From positions 1-64,000 of the forward strand of contig NZ_BMKK01000004.1 of NCBI RefSeq assembly GCF_014644295.1: a stretch of 64,000 nucleotides of DNA, in the 5' to 3' direction. The position numbers and the translations under genes are program-made. Source of the DNA: Emticicia aquatilis. Its GTDB lineage: Bacteria > Bacteroidota > Bacteroidia > Cytophagales > Spirosomataceae. The number at the start of each line of letters is the position of its first letter. The first letter of the stretch is position 1. A model generated the notes under the pieces. It saw only the letters and a program-made list of their open reading frames with translations, searched no databases and was not told the DNA's origin. Below, one piece after another: positions 46,502-57,028 of the stretch.

Positions 46502-46537
46502 AAAGAGGCACGTTTGGTAAAACTGACGTGCCTCTTT
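46502..46537. terminator. Bidirectional terminator between convergent genes
   Basis: AAAGAGGCACGT (46502-46513) and ACGTGCCTCTTT (46526-46537) form a perfect 12-bp stem. The A-rich left and T-rich right flanks serve both strands. Confidence 0.85.
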
Positions 46538-46545
46538 ATCTTGCA

Positions 46546-47598
46546 TCACATTTTTAACTTCAAAATCCGTTGTTCAATCAATTTCCATGAGATAAATGCT
46601 AAAATTGTAGTAAGAACAGTTAAAACGACTAAATTCCAGATACTTCCTCTATAACCTAAACTCGCCATTGTATTTACGATTGGCATGTGATAAATGTAAA
46701 TTCCGTACGAAATATCATTTTCACGAAGTAGCTTTTTACTTAAATCAGTAAACGAAAAAGCAAAAGATAGCGTAAGCAACGACAGTATAGTATTTGCCAG
46801 AATTCCCCAAATGCTTATTTCGTAATTATTATCGTAAAATTTGAGCCAAAACTTAAATATTATAACATAAGCTGCATAAATAACAAGCCAAATAATTGCT
46901 TTGTCTTTTAAATATGGCAATAACCATTCAAAATTTTTGTAAATCGCAATACCTGTCAAGAAGAAATGTAGGTATATCAAAACTGTATTGTTGAGCAACT
47001 TGACATACAATTCATTTTGTAAAATAAACGCATTGTTATGGATAAAATACTTGATAAAAATTGAAAGTAGAAAAACTACCAATAGCAACAGATTGATAAA
47101 CAGTTTATTTTTAGAAAGATTGATTATATACAAAATCAATGGTAAAACTAAATAAAACTGTAATTCAACCGCAATGCTCCACAAACTACCATTTGGATGC
47201 CCTGTTCCCCAAGTTTTAAGAGATTCGCTGGCATAAAATTGAAAAAAGGTAATTTGAGCAATAAACCAGGTGATGAAATCCTTCACGCTCCCTATTTTTC
47301 CAAAACCTAAAAGTAGTATTGCAGTAAGAATTGTACACACCCACAATGCAGGAAAAATTCTTAGACTTCTATTCTTAAAATATTGTTTTAAATTAAAATT
47401 ATTTCGTTCTAACGAAAAACTTATCAAAAAACCGCTAATCGTAAAGAAAATTGGAACTCCTGGGAAATGATATATGACCACCAAAATATTGTAAAGTCTC
47501 TCTGAGAGGTCAAAATGCACAGAACCATGCCAAATCAATACCTGAAAAGCAGCAATGAGGCGAATAAGGTCAAAATTGTTTTCTCTACTTATTTTCAT
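46546..47598 (-). CDS. Acyltransferase 3 family membrane protein (OafA/NodX-like)
   Basis: The 350-aa protein has about ten membrane helices and begins NNFDLIRLIAAFQVLIWHG with the conserved Arg and His. HFPGVPIFFTISGFLISFSL and FKNRSLRIFPALWVC are further family signatures. GHPNGSLWSIAVELQFYLVL carries the late conserved Trp-Ser and Glu. Such proteins acetylate O-antigen, exopolysaccharide or other envelope glycans. Its start overlaps the end of the upstream GT4 gene by 14 bp, implying one transcript. Confidence 0.92.
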   Translation of the reverse strand: MKISRENNFDLIRLIAAFQVLIWHGSVHFDLSERLYNILVVIYHFPGVPIFFTISGFLISFSLERNNFNLKQYFKNRSLRIFPALWVCTILTAILLLGFGKIGSVKDFITWFIAQITFFQFYASESLKTWGTGHPNGSLWSIAVELQFYLVLPLILYIINLSKNKLFINLLLLVVFLLSIFIKYFIHNNAFILQNELYVKLLNNTVLIYLHFFLTGIAIYKNFEWLLPYLKDKAIIWLVIYAAYVIIFKFWLKFYDNNYEISIWGILANTILSLLTLSFAFSFTDLSKKLLRENDISYGIYIYHMPIVNTMASLGYRGSIWNLVVLTVLTTILAFISWKLIEQRILKLKM

Positions 47599-48733
47599 AC
47601 ACTACTTTTTTAAAACCATCGTACATTTCCTGAGCAACTTGCTCGGGCGAAAAACGCTTTATAATTTCTTTTGATTTTTGTCCAAAAGGAATGATTTTTT
47701 CTGGACTATCAACAAATTTTTTAAATTTAGAAGTCAGTTCGTCAACATCATACGGATTGAAAGTGTATCCGTTGGAATCCTCCAAAACAGCATCAAAAGC
47801 CGAACCGCATTTATTAGAAACAATCACAGGTAATCCACTTGCCATTGCTTCGTTAACTACCAAGCCCCAAGGTTCAGAATAACTCGGTAAAACAAACACA
47901 TCAGCTAATGCTAAAATTTTAGGGACATCATACCACGGTTGCCCTTCGATAAAGCATATTCCATCGAGATTATTATCAGCAGTATATTGTTTAAGTTTAG
48001 CTTCCTCACTCCCGTCACCCAATATAATTAGCCCCCAATCAGAATCAGCTAATGGCTTGTAAGCTGCTAATAAATTATCTAAGTTTTTAACACCTATCAA
48101 TCTACCAACATAAATAAAGTTATATTTTCTAAGCTTGTATGATTGTTTTACTTCATCACGAGTTTTAAGAGCTTCTGCATGAACACTCGCAACTCTATCG
48201 TTATCAACCGAATTATTAGCCACCAAAATATGTTCAGGTTTCATACCAAGTTTATATATATACTCGGCCGATTTGGAACCGTAACAGAAGAATCCCTGAG
48301 CTTTTGTTACTACAAAACTTTTCAAAGCTTCTCTCCAACCTACATTTGGATTATCGCCTTCGGTAGAATCAGAAGAAATCACGACTTTAATGCCCTTCAT
48401 TCTACAATAAAAAAGCACAATATTCATGGCAGGCTCATAATAGCCTGGTAAATTAATTACATCAGGTTTAAACTTATTTACCCAATAAATTGACTTCTTT
48501 ACACGTTGCCATATAGTAGTATTTTCGTAATAGTCTTCAAACAAAACTTTTATATTGTATTGATGAATACTGTAATCAAGATTGCCGATTTTGGCTCTTG
48601 TAAATTCGTTCAAGGCAGTTTGAAGTACTAAAAGTTCGTCTTCGGGATGTTTATCAACTACTTTTTGAAGTTCTGTATAAATTTTTGCTTTATAATGAGC
48701 CCAGAAAAACTGGTGAATTATGAGCATTTTCAT
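47585..48733 (-). CDS. Glycosyltransferase family 4 (GT-B)
   Basis: The 382-aa protein starts MKMLIIHQFFWAHYKAK. Its donor-binding half has YVGRLIGVKNLDNLLAAYKP, IILGDGSEE and the EX7E-type LPSYSEPWGLVVNEAMASGL, followed by VIVSNKCGSAFD. ATG at 48733 is preferred; a longer frame from 48805 would add 24 residues. It is transcribed with the acyltransferase gene and is divergent from the ligase-like gene. Confidence 0.9.
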   Translation of the reverse strand: MKMLIIHQFFWAHYKAKIYTELQKVVDKHPEDELLVLQTALNEFTRAKIGNLDYSIHQYNIKVLFEDYYENTTIWQRVKKSIYWVNKFKPDVINLPGYYEPAMNIVLFYCRMKGIKVVISSDSTEGDNPNVGWREALKSFVVTKAQGFFCYGSKSAEYIYKLGMKPEHILVANNSVDNDRVASVHAEALKTRDEVKQSYKLRKYNFIYVGRLIGVKNLDNLLAAYKPLADSDWGLIILGDGSEEAKLKQYTADNNLDGICFIEGQPWYDVPKILALADVFVLPSYSEPWGLVVNEAMASGLPVIVSNKCGSAFDAVLEDSNGYTFNPYDVDELTSKFKKFVDSPEKIIPFGQKSKEIIKRFSPEQVAQEMYDGFKKVVYENK

Positions 48734-48913
48734 GCAAAAAAGGGGTTTCGAGTAAAAAAGACTTATTAAAAATAAAAAAATGTTCGATGTGAATTCTAAA
48801 CGCAAATACTATTTAAAAAGTATTTACTCTTAAAATAGCCTCAAAAATAAGAAATTTTAAGGCTCAAATTATTAAAAATCCAACAATAAACTGCAATTAC
48901 CAAAACAGAGAGG

Positions 48914-48921
48914 TATATTTG
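48914..48921 (+). promoter_or_regulatory. Candidate -7 element of the O-antigen ligase-like gene
   Basis: TATATTTG lies 18 nt before the ATG at 48940 and overlaps a TTG at 48919 that is in frame but cannot then be a start. No -33 TTG is visible. Confidence 0.4.
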
Positions 48922-48939
48922 CATAAAAAAAGTATCAAA

Positions 48940-50289
48940 ATGTTTATTTACCTTGATTGGCTATTCAATAAATTTAATAAATATCGCCAAAGTATAGGAC
49001 TTAGTTTTTTCTTTGGTGGCTTACCAATTGTGTATTTCTTTAGAGATGGTCTGAAACTTGCCCCAGGTAGTACAGCCTTTACAGCTGGTATGGCAATAGT
49101 GAGTTTATTGATTGCGTTTCCACTAAATCCAAAAAAACTTTATCAAGCCAATACCATCGGCTATTTAATGTGTACTCTATACGGGCTAATGGCACTTTTA
49201 TATTTAGCCACTTACTCACCCAATAGAGGATGGTTCACAAATACGCCAATAGAAATTGGCAACCAGCTTGTGTTTCTAATGGCAATGTTTATATTCGCTG
49301 GTATCTCCATTAATAATCTTAAATCAACATTTCTATATTTTACACTGATATTTTGTACTATCGGAGGTATTAGTTTGCTTTATTACATTGCTCGTAATCC
49401 TGCTTATATGTTCGGTATGCGTGCTGCCATTAGTTTTGGTGATGAAGGAGGAATGTCCTCAATGGGAAATCCCCACATTTATGCTAAAAGTGCTTACATT
49501 GGTATTGTAGCTGGGGTATTATTACTTCGAAATGAAAAACGTCTATTATGGAGAATAGCTACAATGGGTTCTGTTGGAATCTTAATAATCGTTGTGGGGT
49601 TATGTCAAGCAATGGCAATGATTATTGTTACAGGAGCATTCTTTTTCCTCTATTTTATATCAAATATCAAAGCAAAGAATATCTACAAGATTCTTAAATG
49701 GCTAACAGGCTGGCAAGGGTTCATAATTTTGCTGGTATTGGTTTATATAGGTTTCTCTATTTGGAATAGTTCACAATATAAAGAGTACTTTTTCTTTGTT
49801 ACTGATATTATTACAGACCGTTTAGGTAAAATCCTTACAAGTTTTTTTACTGATTCAGATACAATATCTCGTGTAAAAGCAACAGTTGACGATTCAGCCT
49901 CTACTCGTGTAATAAATATTACCAAGGTTTTTACAAATTTAGACCGTAATATAGAGAAGAACAATTGGTTTCCAGTTTTCTTTGGTCACGGATACCAAGA
50001 TTACTACGTTGATTCACCATTTATCGAAATGTTTCATGACTTAGGGATTGTTGGTTTTCTCATATTTGCAGTCCTTCATCTTGTCATTTTGAAGTGGATA
50101 TGGAAAGAAATTTTCAATCCTACTTGCGACTTTACACTTATGGTGGCTTACTTCTTTTTGGCCACATTTATTCAAAACTTTACGATGGGAATGCCATACG
50201 ACTATGGAAGATGGAGTGCTATGGCATTTGTAGCACGATTTGCTCTTAGCTACAAAAAAGTTCCGATACAAAGTACAGCAAGTGCATAA
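48940..50289 (+). CDS. O-antigen ligase/polymerase-like membrane protein (WaaL/Wzy family)
   Basis: The 449-aa protein has about 11 hydrophobic helices and a large periplasmic loop (about 275-355) before the last helices, the usual layout of WaaL/Wzy. GHGYQDYYVDSPFIEMFHDLG carries the conserved late motif, in which a His or Asp precedes a short helix. It may join the glycan to lipid A or polymerise it. Ligase or polymerase cannot be told apart by sequence alone. A terminator follows at 50304. Confidence 0.83.
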   Translation: MFIYLDWLFNKFNKYRQSIGLSFFFGGLPIVYFFRDGLKLAPGSTAFTAGMAIVSLLIAFPLNPKKLYQANTIGYLMCTLYGLMALLYLATYSPNRGWFTNTPIEIGNQLVFLMAMFIFAGISINNLKSTFLYFTLIFCTIGGISLLYYIARNPAYMFGMRAAISFGDEGGMSSMGNPHIYAKSAYIGIVAGVLLLRNEKRLLWRIATMGSVGILIIVVGLCQAMAMIIVTGAFFFLYFISNIKAKNIYKILKWLTGWQGFIILLVLVYIGFSIWNSSQYKEYFFFVTDIITDRLGKILTSFFTDSDTISRVKATVDDSASTRVINITKVFTNLDRNIEKNNWFPVFFGHGYQDYYVDSPFIEMFHDLGIVGFLIFAVLHLVILKWIWKEIFNPTCDFTLMVAYFFLATFIQNFTMGMPYDYGRWSAMAFVARFALSYKKVPIQSTASA

Positions 50290-50303
50290 TCAAGTGGTTA
50301 AAA

Positions 50304-50357
50304 AATACTAAAAAAGAACTTGGTCTATGACTAAAACTTCTTTTTTAGTATTTTTTT
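50304..50357 (+). terminator. Terminator after the ligase-like gene
   Basis: AATACTAAAAAAGAA (50304-50318) pairs perfectly with TTCTTTTTTAGTATT (50338-50352), 19-nt loop, followed by T residues. Confidence 0.8.
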
Positions 50358-50370
50358 AATATCATTCGAG

Positions 50371-50514
50371 ATGGCAAAACTTAAAAAAACTGTACGTCAG
50401 ACCGTTGTACCAATTGTAGAGAATGTGGTATTTATTGCTAAACCTAAACAATGGTTTTCAGAAGTAAATCTCAAAAAAGGTAAAGAAGTAAAATTTCCAT
50501 GTGGATGTAAATAA
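50371..50514 (+). CDS. Small 47-aa hypothetical protein ending in CGCK
   Basis: ATG at 50371 opens a 47-residue frame starting MAKLKKTVRQTVVPIVENVV and ending EVKFPCGCK before TAA. Composition is protein-like: basic N-terminus, a hydrophobic stretch VVPIVENVVFIA and a Cys-Gly-Cys end. It lies between two hairpin terminators, so it would need a promoter within 50353-50370 or read-through. I do not recognise a family. It could be a chance frame; the codon choice (AAA, GTA, CCA) matches the neighbours. Confidence 0.45.
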   Translation: MAKLKKTVRQTVVPIVENVVFIAKPKQWFSEVNLKKGKEVKFPCGCK

Positions 50515-50600
50515 AGGTATAATACTCAAAAATAGTTGGTAAAATGTACAATTACTAAATATAAGTAACTAATAATCAATGAGTTGTATTTTATTTTTTG

Positions 50601-50632
50601 AATGATTGATGAAATTAGTTTCATCAATCATT
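50601..50632. terminator. Strong hairpin at the left end of the IS
   Basis: AATGATTGATGAAA (50601-50614) and TTTCATCAATCATT (50619-50632) form a perfect 14-bp stem with a 4-nt loop and a following T run. It precedes the transposase start and may block read-through transcription into the IS. Confidence 0.75.
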
Positions 50633-50641
50633 TTTTGTTTC

Positions 50642-51626
50642 ATGAAAATAGAAAAAAAAGCGGTGCTGGGTCTGTGGCTATCAGACCAGTATCAAGTGGG
50701 GAAAGCAAGCTGGGAAACAGCGATACAAGTGTAAAAATTGTGGAATTTTGTACTGCGAACAACGCAAAGATGTACGCCTTCAAAACCGTTTTGTATGGTT
50801 CAAGAAATGGATTTTAGAACGCCAAACCTATGAAAGTTTGAGTAGAGAAAGTGGGTATAGTAAGGCAAGCCTTCAACGCTTTTTTTATGAGTATTTAGCT
50901 CAGGCTCCTTTACTCAAAATTCAAAATAAACGCACCTTACATATGCGAATGGATGGGACTTATTTCAAGCAATTTTGTTTGATAACTTATCAAGACCATC
51001 ATAGTAATTATACTCAGTTGATTCGCTTTAGTGAGGATGAAAAATATGAAGAAATCAAAGAGGATTTGCAGAATCTTTTGCGATTGGGATTGAAGATTGA
51101 TAGTATGACAGTTGATGGACACAAAGGAACGCTTAAAGCTATTAGAGAAGTATTGACTGAGACCAAAATACAACGTTGTTTAGTTCATTTACAGCGTCAG
51201 AGTTTAATTTGGCTTACAAAATGTCCGAAACAAGAGCCAGCTAAAGACCTCCGAAAGTTGGTCTTGATGATTAGCAAAATTACCTCACATAACGACAAAA
51301 ATGTTTGGTTAAATCAGTTCAAGAATTGGGAGCAAACTCACAAGTCTTTCTATCAACAAAAATCTTTCAATCAAAATACTGATAGATACTGGTACACCCA
51401 TAAGTTACTCAGAAGGACTTACATGTATATCAAATCAGCCATTCCAAGTATGTTCCATTTTCTGGAGGATGGTGCTATTCCGAAAACTACCAATGGTATC
51501 GAAAGGTTCTTTTCTCACCTTAAAAATCACTTGGATGTTCATCGTGGTTTATCGGTCGAACATCGTAAAAACTTCATAAAGCGGAATGCCGCCCAATGGT
51601 ATATCTTTTTTTCTAACGAAAAATGA
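50642..51626 (+). CDS. DDE transposase with N-terminal zinc ribbon; frame change required at an A8 run
   Basis: The main frame (TTG at 50748 to 51626, 292 aa) has DDE-type motifs: MRMDGTYF (D), MTVDGHKG (D) and NGIERFFSHLKNHL (E), with RCLVHLQRQ between. It recalls IS256/IS1249-like transposases; the group is uncertain. The frame is open upstream to 50652 and encodes a zinc ribbon, CWVCG...CKNCG, typical of the family but without a start codon. The ATG at 50642 reads MKIEK and enters this ribbon frame only if one A is dropped in the A8 run at 50652-50659. So either slippage makes the full protein or a one-base insertion has disabled it. Confidence 0.75.
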
Positions 51627-51825
51627 GTTTTTTTAGCCATAACGTATGCCGACAGAATAAAAAATGTAGCCCAGTTAATGAGCTACATTCTGTCGTTTAC
51701 ACGCCAAGTCTATTGCTGATTTGTTGGTCTCCACCAGAGCAAACTTCCTCTTCGACTTGATCCGGGAATATAATACCTCTTCGCAAATTTCCCACCAACT
51801 ATTTTTGAGTACATTACCAAAATAA

Positions 51826-51857
51826 AATTAGCTCCCGCCAATGGCAGAAGCTAATCC
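51826..51857 (-). terminator. Terminator of the LysM gene (minus strand)
   Basis: TTAGCT (51828-51833) with AGCTAA (51849-51854) and inner GCC/GGC form an imperfect stem. On the minus strand it is followed by TTTTATTTT. Confidence 0.6.
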
Positions 51858-51885
51858 GAGCTATTGAGTGAATCTATACTATTTA

Positions 51886-53904
51886 CTAACGTTTGATTTT
51901 CAGAACGGTACCTGTTTCAACAATGGTGCTCGTCAAATTATTCCAAACCCACAATTCCGATACTTCTACATTATAATTGACTGCAATTCTGAAAAGAGTT
52001 TCTCCTTTTTTTACTGTATGTCTCAAGAAATTTTTATTTTCTTCACGTTCTGCAACTTCTTCTGAATAAAGCTTATTTTTTGTAGAGTTTTGCTTATTCC
52101 AAGTTACAATACGCTCTTCTTCTTGGCTTTGTTCTCCACTAACTAACTTACTATCAGTACTTTTGGGCAAAGTTACATTATTAGAATGTTCTTTCCTAAT
52201 ATCTTGCGTTAAAGGTAATGAATTTATATCTATTTCCTTGGGTAGCTCTTTTTTTGTTGAAGCTACATCATTGTTATTAGCTGTTCTAATCTGCTGCCCT
52301 TTTCCAATTTCCTGACTTAAAGGCAGAGTTTCTAAATTAATATCTTTTGGTAATTCCTTTTTGGTAGAAGCTACATCATTTTTATTGACAGGCTTTGTTT
52401 GTTGTACTTTTCCAATTTCTTGGCTTAATGGTAAACTGTTCAAATCTACCTCTTTTGAAATTACTTTTTCAGATGTTCTGACAGTATCTTGTATAATAAA
52501 CGTTTTTTCAACATTTTTAGTTTTACCAGCCACCATCATATCTTCTACCTCAGCCATTTCATCTGGCATTTCGATATACTCAATTGGTTTATTTTTAGGT
52601 CTGGTGGTTTGCAACCAAATTACTCTACCTCTTTGCAAACGCTGCACAGTCTCAAATCTATTAAAATCTAACAAATTAGCGAGCTTCACACCGTACATTT
52701 GAGATATATCCCAAAGAGTTTCGCCTTCTCTTACCACATGAAATGGTACGCTGGCCTTACTTGCTTTTGGTTGAATATAATATACTTGCCCAATTCTAAG
52801 CAAGTCATTTTCTTTCATATCATTGTATTCAGCAAAACGTTCAATTGATATTCCAGCTTTATAGGCCATTGTTACGGGAACATCACACATATCGGCTTGT
52901 AAACCTTCTATCTCATTTATTAAATAAAAAGCCCCACCCTTGCCTTTATTTTTAGCAATCTTATCTTCTCTTTTCAAGATAGGAAAACCTAAATCTTTAG
53001 TAGGCAAACCCGTTTTTCTTGATAATTCAGCAAAAGTTCTTATTTCACTGTATCTATCGGCAGGAACAATAACTAAAACTTTGCAATCTGACTCGGGAAC
53101 TGTTGGTGAGTTCAGCCATTTATTGTACTCAGTTAGAGTTTCTGGCTCAACTTTTAAATCTATTGCTATTTTACTTAATGATTTTCCTTTACTGTATGGG
53201 TACTCATATACAATTTTTTGAACATTAGGTTTATAAACAGGAAACTCACGTTCAATGGCAATTTTGTATGCTAAGAACTGTAAAATTGCTGAATATGAAG
53301 GATTATCTAAAAGAATATATGGATTTTCAGCCCATTTTCTATTTATTTCGAGCAAAGTGAGAATCTTTCTATCAGCAATGTGCGAAAAAAGTGTTGCCCC
53401 CCAATTTCTGTATAAAACTTGATTGCGTTTGAAACACATTGCCGCACCTTTGGTTGAGGCAATCAAGTGCTTACGTTCATCAAGTTGGTCATTGACGATT
53501 AAATCTACATCATCAGCTTTTTCTCTATCCAAACACCAATAGACACCTGCCTCTAAAAATGTTGATGTTTCGATACTTGATTGATATTTGTTGTATATCA
53601 TCAAAAATTTAAAATCATCAGGCACAGCCTTTTCTTTCAGAATTGGTTCTACTACTGGTAAAAATAAGTTAAATTTATCGAGTTGCTGGCGAAGGCTATT
53701 TTTATCGGCTTGAATATTTTTTAGTTCGGTTTGAACTAAATATCTAGTAACATCAGTGAGTTGAAAAGTTACATCGGCAAATTTTATCTCGTAAGGAACA
53801 AGAGGAGTGTCATTTTCGTGCTTCGTTGCATAAACACTTATGCTCCCCCAACAGAAAAAAAGGAACGCCAAAAATTGGGTATGTAAAAAAGCACGTAAGT
53901 CCAT
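51886..53904 (-). CDS. LysM-repeat protein on a degenerate MltD-like transglycosylase domain
   Basis: The 672-aa protein has a signal peptide (FLAFLFFCWGSISVYA). Residues about 75-190 align with the SLT fold of MltD: PVVEPILKEKAVPDDFKFLM, then DERKHLIASTKGAAMCF. Where MltD has PIVES with the catalytic Glu, this has MIYNK, so Asn105 replaces Glu. Four LysM or LysM-like units follow; clear ones are FHVVREGETLWDISQMYGVK (near 395) and HTVKKGETLFRIAVNYNVEV at the C-terminus. Between them are 36-residue tandem repeats. It probably binds peptidoglycan without cutting it. Confidence 0.8.
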   Translation of the reverse strand: MDLRAFLHTQFLAFLFFCWGSISVYATKHENDTPLVPYEIKFADVTFQLTDVTRYLVQTELKNIQADKNSLRQQLDKFNLFLPVVEPILKEKAVPDDFKFLMIYNKYQSSIETSTFLEAGVYWCLDREKADDVDLIVNDQLDERKHLIASTKGAAMCFKRNQVLYRNWGATLFSHIADRKILTLLEINRKWAENPYILLDNPSYSAILQFLAYKIAIEREFPVYKPNVQKIVYEYPYSKGKSLSKIAIDLKVEPETLTEYNKWLNSPTVPESDCKVLVIVPADRYSEIRTFAELSRKTGLPTKDLGFPILKREDKIAKNKGKGGAFYLINEIEGLQADMCDVPVTMAYKAGISIERFAEYNDMKENDLLRIGQVYYIQPKASKASVPFHVVREGETLWDISQMYGVKLANLLDFNRFETVQRLQRGRVIWLQTTRPKNKPIEYIEMPDEMAEVEDMMVAGKTKNVEKTFIIQDTVRTSEKVISKEVDLNSLPLSQEIGKVQQTKPVNKNDVASTKKELPKDINLETLPLSQEIGKGQQIRTANNNDVASTKKELPKEIDINSLPLTQDIRKEHSNNVTLPKSTDSKLVSGEQSQEEERIVTWNKQNSTKNKLYSEEVAEREENKNFLRHTVKKGETLFRIAVNYNVEVSELWVWNNLTSTIVETGTVLKIKR
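52190..52449 (-). repeat. 108-bp tandem repeat inside the LysM gene
   Basis: Units at 52449-52342 and 52341-52234, with a partial third to about 52190. Each encodes 36 residues with the core LPLSQEIGK and NDVASTKKELPK. The region is hydrophilic and probably disordered, a linker whose length could vary by recombination. Confidence 0.85.
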
Positions 53905-54320
53905 TATCTTAGATTCACTGGGCTACTGAGAGGGAGGTGTCAAACTGCTTAATGAAAAACACCTCTCTCAATAGCTGGTTACCTTTACTTTTTTGGGGTT
54001 CGAGATTGAACTTTCGTTCAGGCACTTGTTATATTAATTAGGAAAGCATATTTACTTGATGTCTCAAAGGTATATTACGCATTTGTAATTTCCAAATGTA
54101 AACGACATTTTTTTTTATAATTTCCGTAATTTTTATTTTTTCAAAAAAAAATGAAAACAAATTCATACCGTAATCAACTAATTATCAAGCACTTAAATAA
54201 TTGCAAAATCAAACCAAAGCTCAGAAATATTTTTTAAAAAATTTTATAATCAGCTAAAAAAATCGCAATTGTACATTTGTAACAAAATACACCGTTCAAT
54301 CACTCGTAATTCTATATACG
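53905..54320. other. Non-coding gap between pgi and the LysM gene
   Basis: About 470 bp of AT-rich DNA lie between the two minus-strand genes. I see no open frame of note, no RNA gene and no strong promoter match. The only clear element is the pgi hairpin at its right end. Confidence 0.5.
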
Positions 54321-54350
54321 ATAAAGGCTACTCGATTGAGTAGCCTTTAT
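54321..54350 (-). terminator. Hairpin downstream of pgi
   Basis: ATAAAGGCTACTC (54321-54333) pairs perfectly with GAGTAGCCTTTAT (54338-54350), 4-nt loop. The downstream T run on the minus strand is weak. Confidence 0.7.
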
Positions 54351-54373
54351 TGAGACGCAAGAATCAGAAAAAG

Positions 54374-56023
<1,650 letters not shown>

Positions 56024-56030
56024 TTATAAC

Positions 56031-56098
56031 CCCCAGCCCCTAAAGGGGAGTTTTTTCTTTGGTAAGTATAAATTCTCTTAGGGCTTTAGGAGAATTTA
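56031..56098. repeat. CCCCTAAAGGGG element and neighbouring inverted repeat
   Basis: CCCCCAG then CCCCTAAAGGGG (56037-56048) is the third copy of the element that brackets the cysD-cysN gap. Next to it, ATAAATTCTC and GAGAATTTAT form a 10-bp inverted repeat around a TTAGGGCTTTAG core, just past the GH25 stop, and could act as its terminator. Confidence 0.6.
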
Positions 56099-56890
56099 TT
56101 TAATACAAATATCGTCTAAATGGCTTTTTGAAGCAACAAAAACATTGAAATCGACATTTCCTCTGATACCATCAACTTTGCCATCGGTGCTATGTTGCCA
56201 TATCATCAATCGGGCGTCGTCGTATCCTTCCAGCTTTTGGCTATCATAATTTGAAATCCAAAGCGGATACTTGTCTAAATTTCCTTTTATATATTGTTTG
56301 TAGATATGACCATTGGTATAGATAATAGGTTTTACACCATAATGGTTTTCTATAATATTGATGAAGGTCTTTATATTTTCGAGCAAATTAGCTCTCACTC
56401 TTTTATTAGTTCCTTGAATCTCGAAATCAAGCACTGGCACGAAATCTCCTTCTTCTAATACAACCGATTCAATAAAATTTTGGGCCTGCTCAACAGGGTT
56501 TGCTCTCGGAACATAAAAATGGTATGCTCCTCTTATCAGTCCCGTTTTGCGAGATTCTTTCCAGTTTTTTTCAAAATCAGCATCCTTTAGGTCTTCTCCT
56601 TCGGTGGCTTTAATGAAACAAAAACTGATTTCTACTTTATCTTCAATGCTATGCTTTACCTTGTGCCAGTCGATTTGCTCATTATGATGCGAAACATCAA
56701 TGCCATGAATATTATATCTTAAAGGCAATTTGATGCCAAAACTATCAATATAAGTCCAACGTTGACCGTCACTTACATACACTGGGTATAAAGTGATAAG
56801 GGCAATAACAATCAAAACGTAGAGTCCACGCAAGGAAAAAAGCTGGTTTAGGAATCTTTCCCAAAGGCTCAATTTTTTTTTCTTTCTCAT
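56096..56890 (-). CDS. Membrane-anchored GH25 lysozyme (Chalaropsis type)
   Basis: The 264-aa protein has a basic N-terminus (MRKKKKLSLWERF), one membrane helix (LYVLIVIALITLYPVYV) and a GH25 muramidase domain. GIDVSHHNEQIDW, FIKATEGED, GAYHFY and PVLDFEIQG provide the catalytic Asp/Glu cluster, and RLMIWQHSTDGKVDG closes the barrel. It should cut peptidoglycan from the periplasmic face. ATG at 56890 is preferred over a TTG at 56905. Confidence 0.92.
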   Translation of the reverse strand: MRKKKKLSLWERFLNQLFSLRGLYVLIVIALITLYPVYVSDGQRWTYIDSFGIKLPLRYNIHGIDVSHHNEQIDWHKVKHSIEDKVEISFCFIKATEGEDLKDADFEKNWKESRKTGLIRGAYHFYVPRANPVEQAQNFIESVVLEEGDFVPVLDFEIQGTNKRVRANLLENIKTFINIIENHYGVKPIIYTNGHIYKQYIKGNLDKYPLWISNYDSQKLEGYDDARLMIWQHSTDGKVDGIRGNVDFNVFVASKSHLDDICIK

Positions 56891-57028
56891 CAAACTCAAT
56901 AGCAATTATTAATCTAACAATGTAGATGATATTGCAAATATTGTGCAAAAGTAAATAAAATGCGGTAGGATTAAAATGATTTGCGTGTTTAGTAGCCGAA
57001 ACTTATTATTTTGATAAGTTTTTCAAAA

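Larger units (their letters stand above)
50523..51811. mobile_element. Insertion sequence of about 1.29 kb with 18-bp terminal inverted repeats
   Basis: TACTCAAAAATAGTTGGT at 50523-50540 is repeated as its exact reverse complement at 51794-51811, enclosing a single transposase gene. No direct target-site duplication is visible next to these ends (GGTATAA on the left, CATTACC on the right), so the true ends may lie slightly outside or the duplication has decayed. The right 170 bp holds a bulged hairpin (CGACAGA...TCTGTCG, 51650-51695) and a GC-richer stretch (51690-51790). Confidence 0.8.

Noticed and set aside
50602-50817. 71-codon frame overlapping the transposase N-terminus
   Set aside because: It starts with TTG inside a hairpin and has no family resemblance; the zinc-ribbon frame explains the same DNA better.
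50510-51825. Target-site duplication flanking the IS
   Set aside because: The bases next to the 18-bp inverted repeats (GGTATAA and CATTACC) are not direct repeats, and shifting the ends by a few bases did not produce one.
53905-54320. Search for a tRNA or small RNA in the longest gene-free gap
   Set aside because: No cloverleaf, GTTCRAATC-type T-loop or strong promoter-terminator pair was seen.
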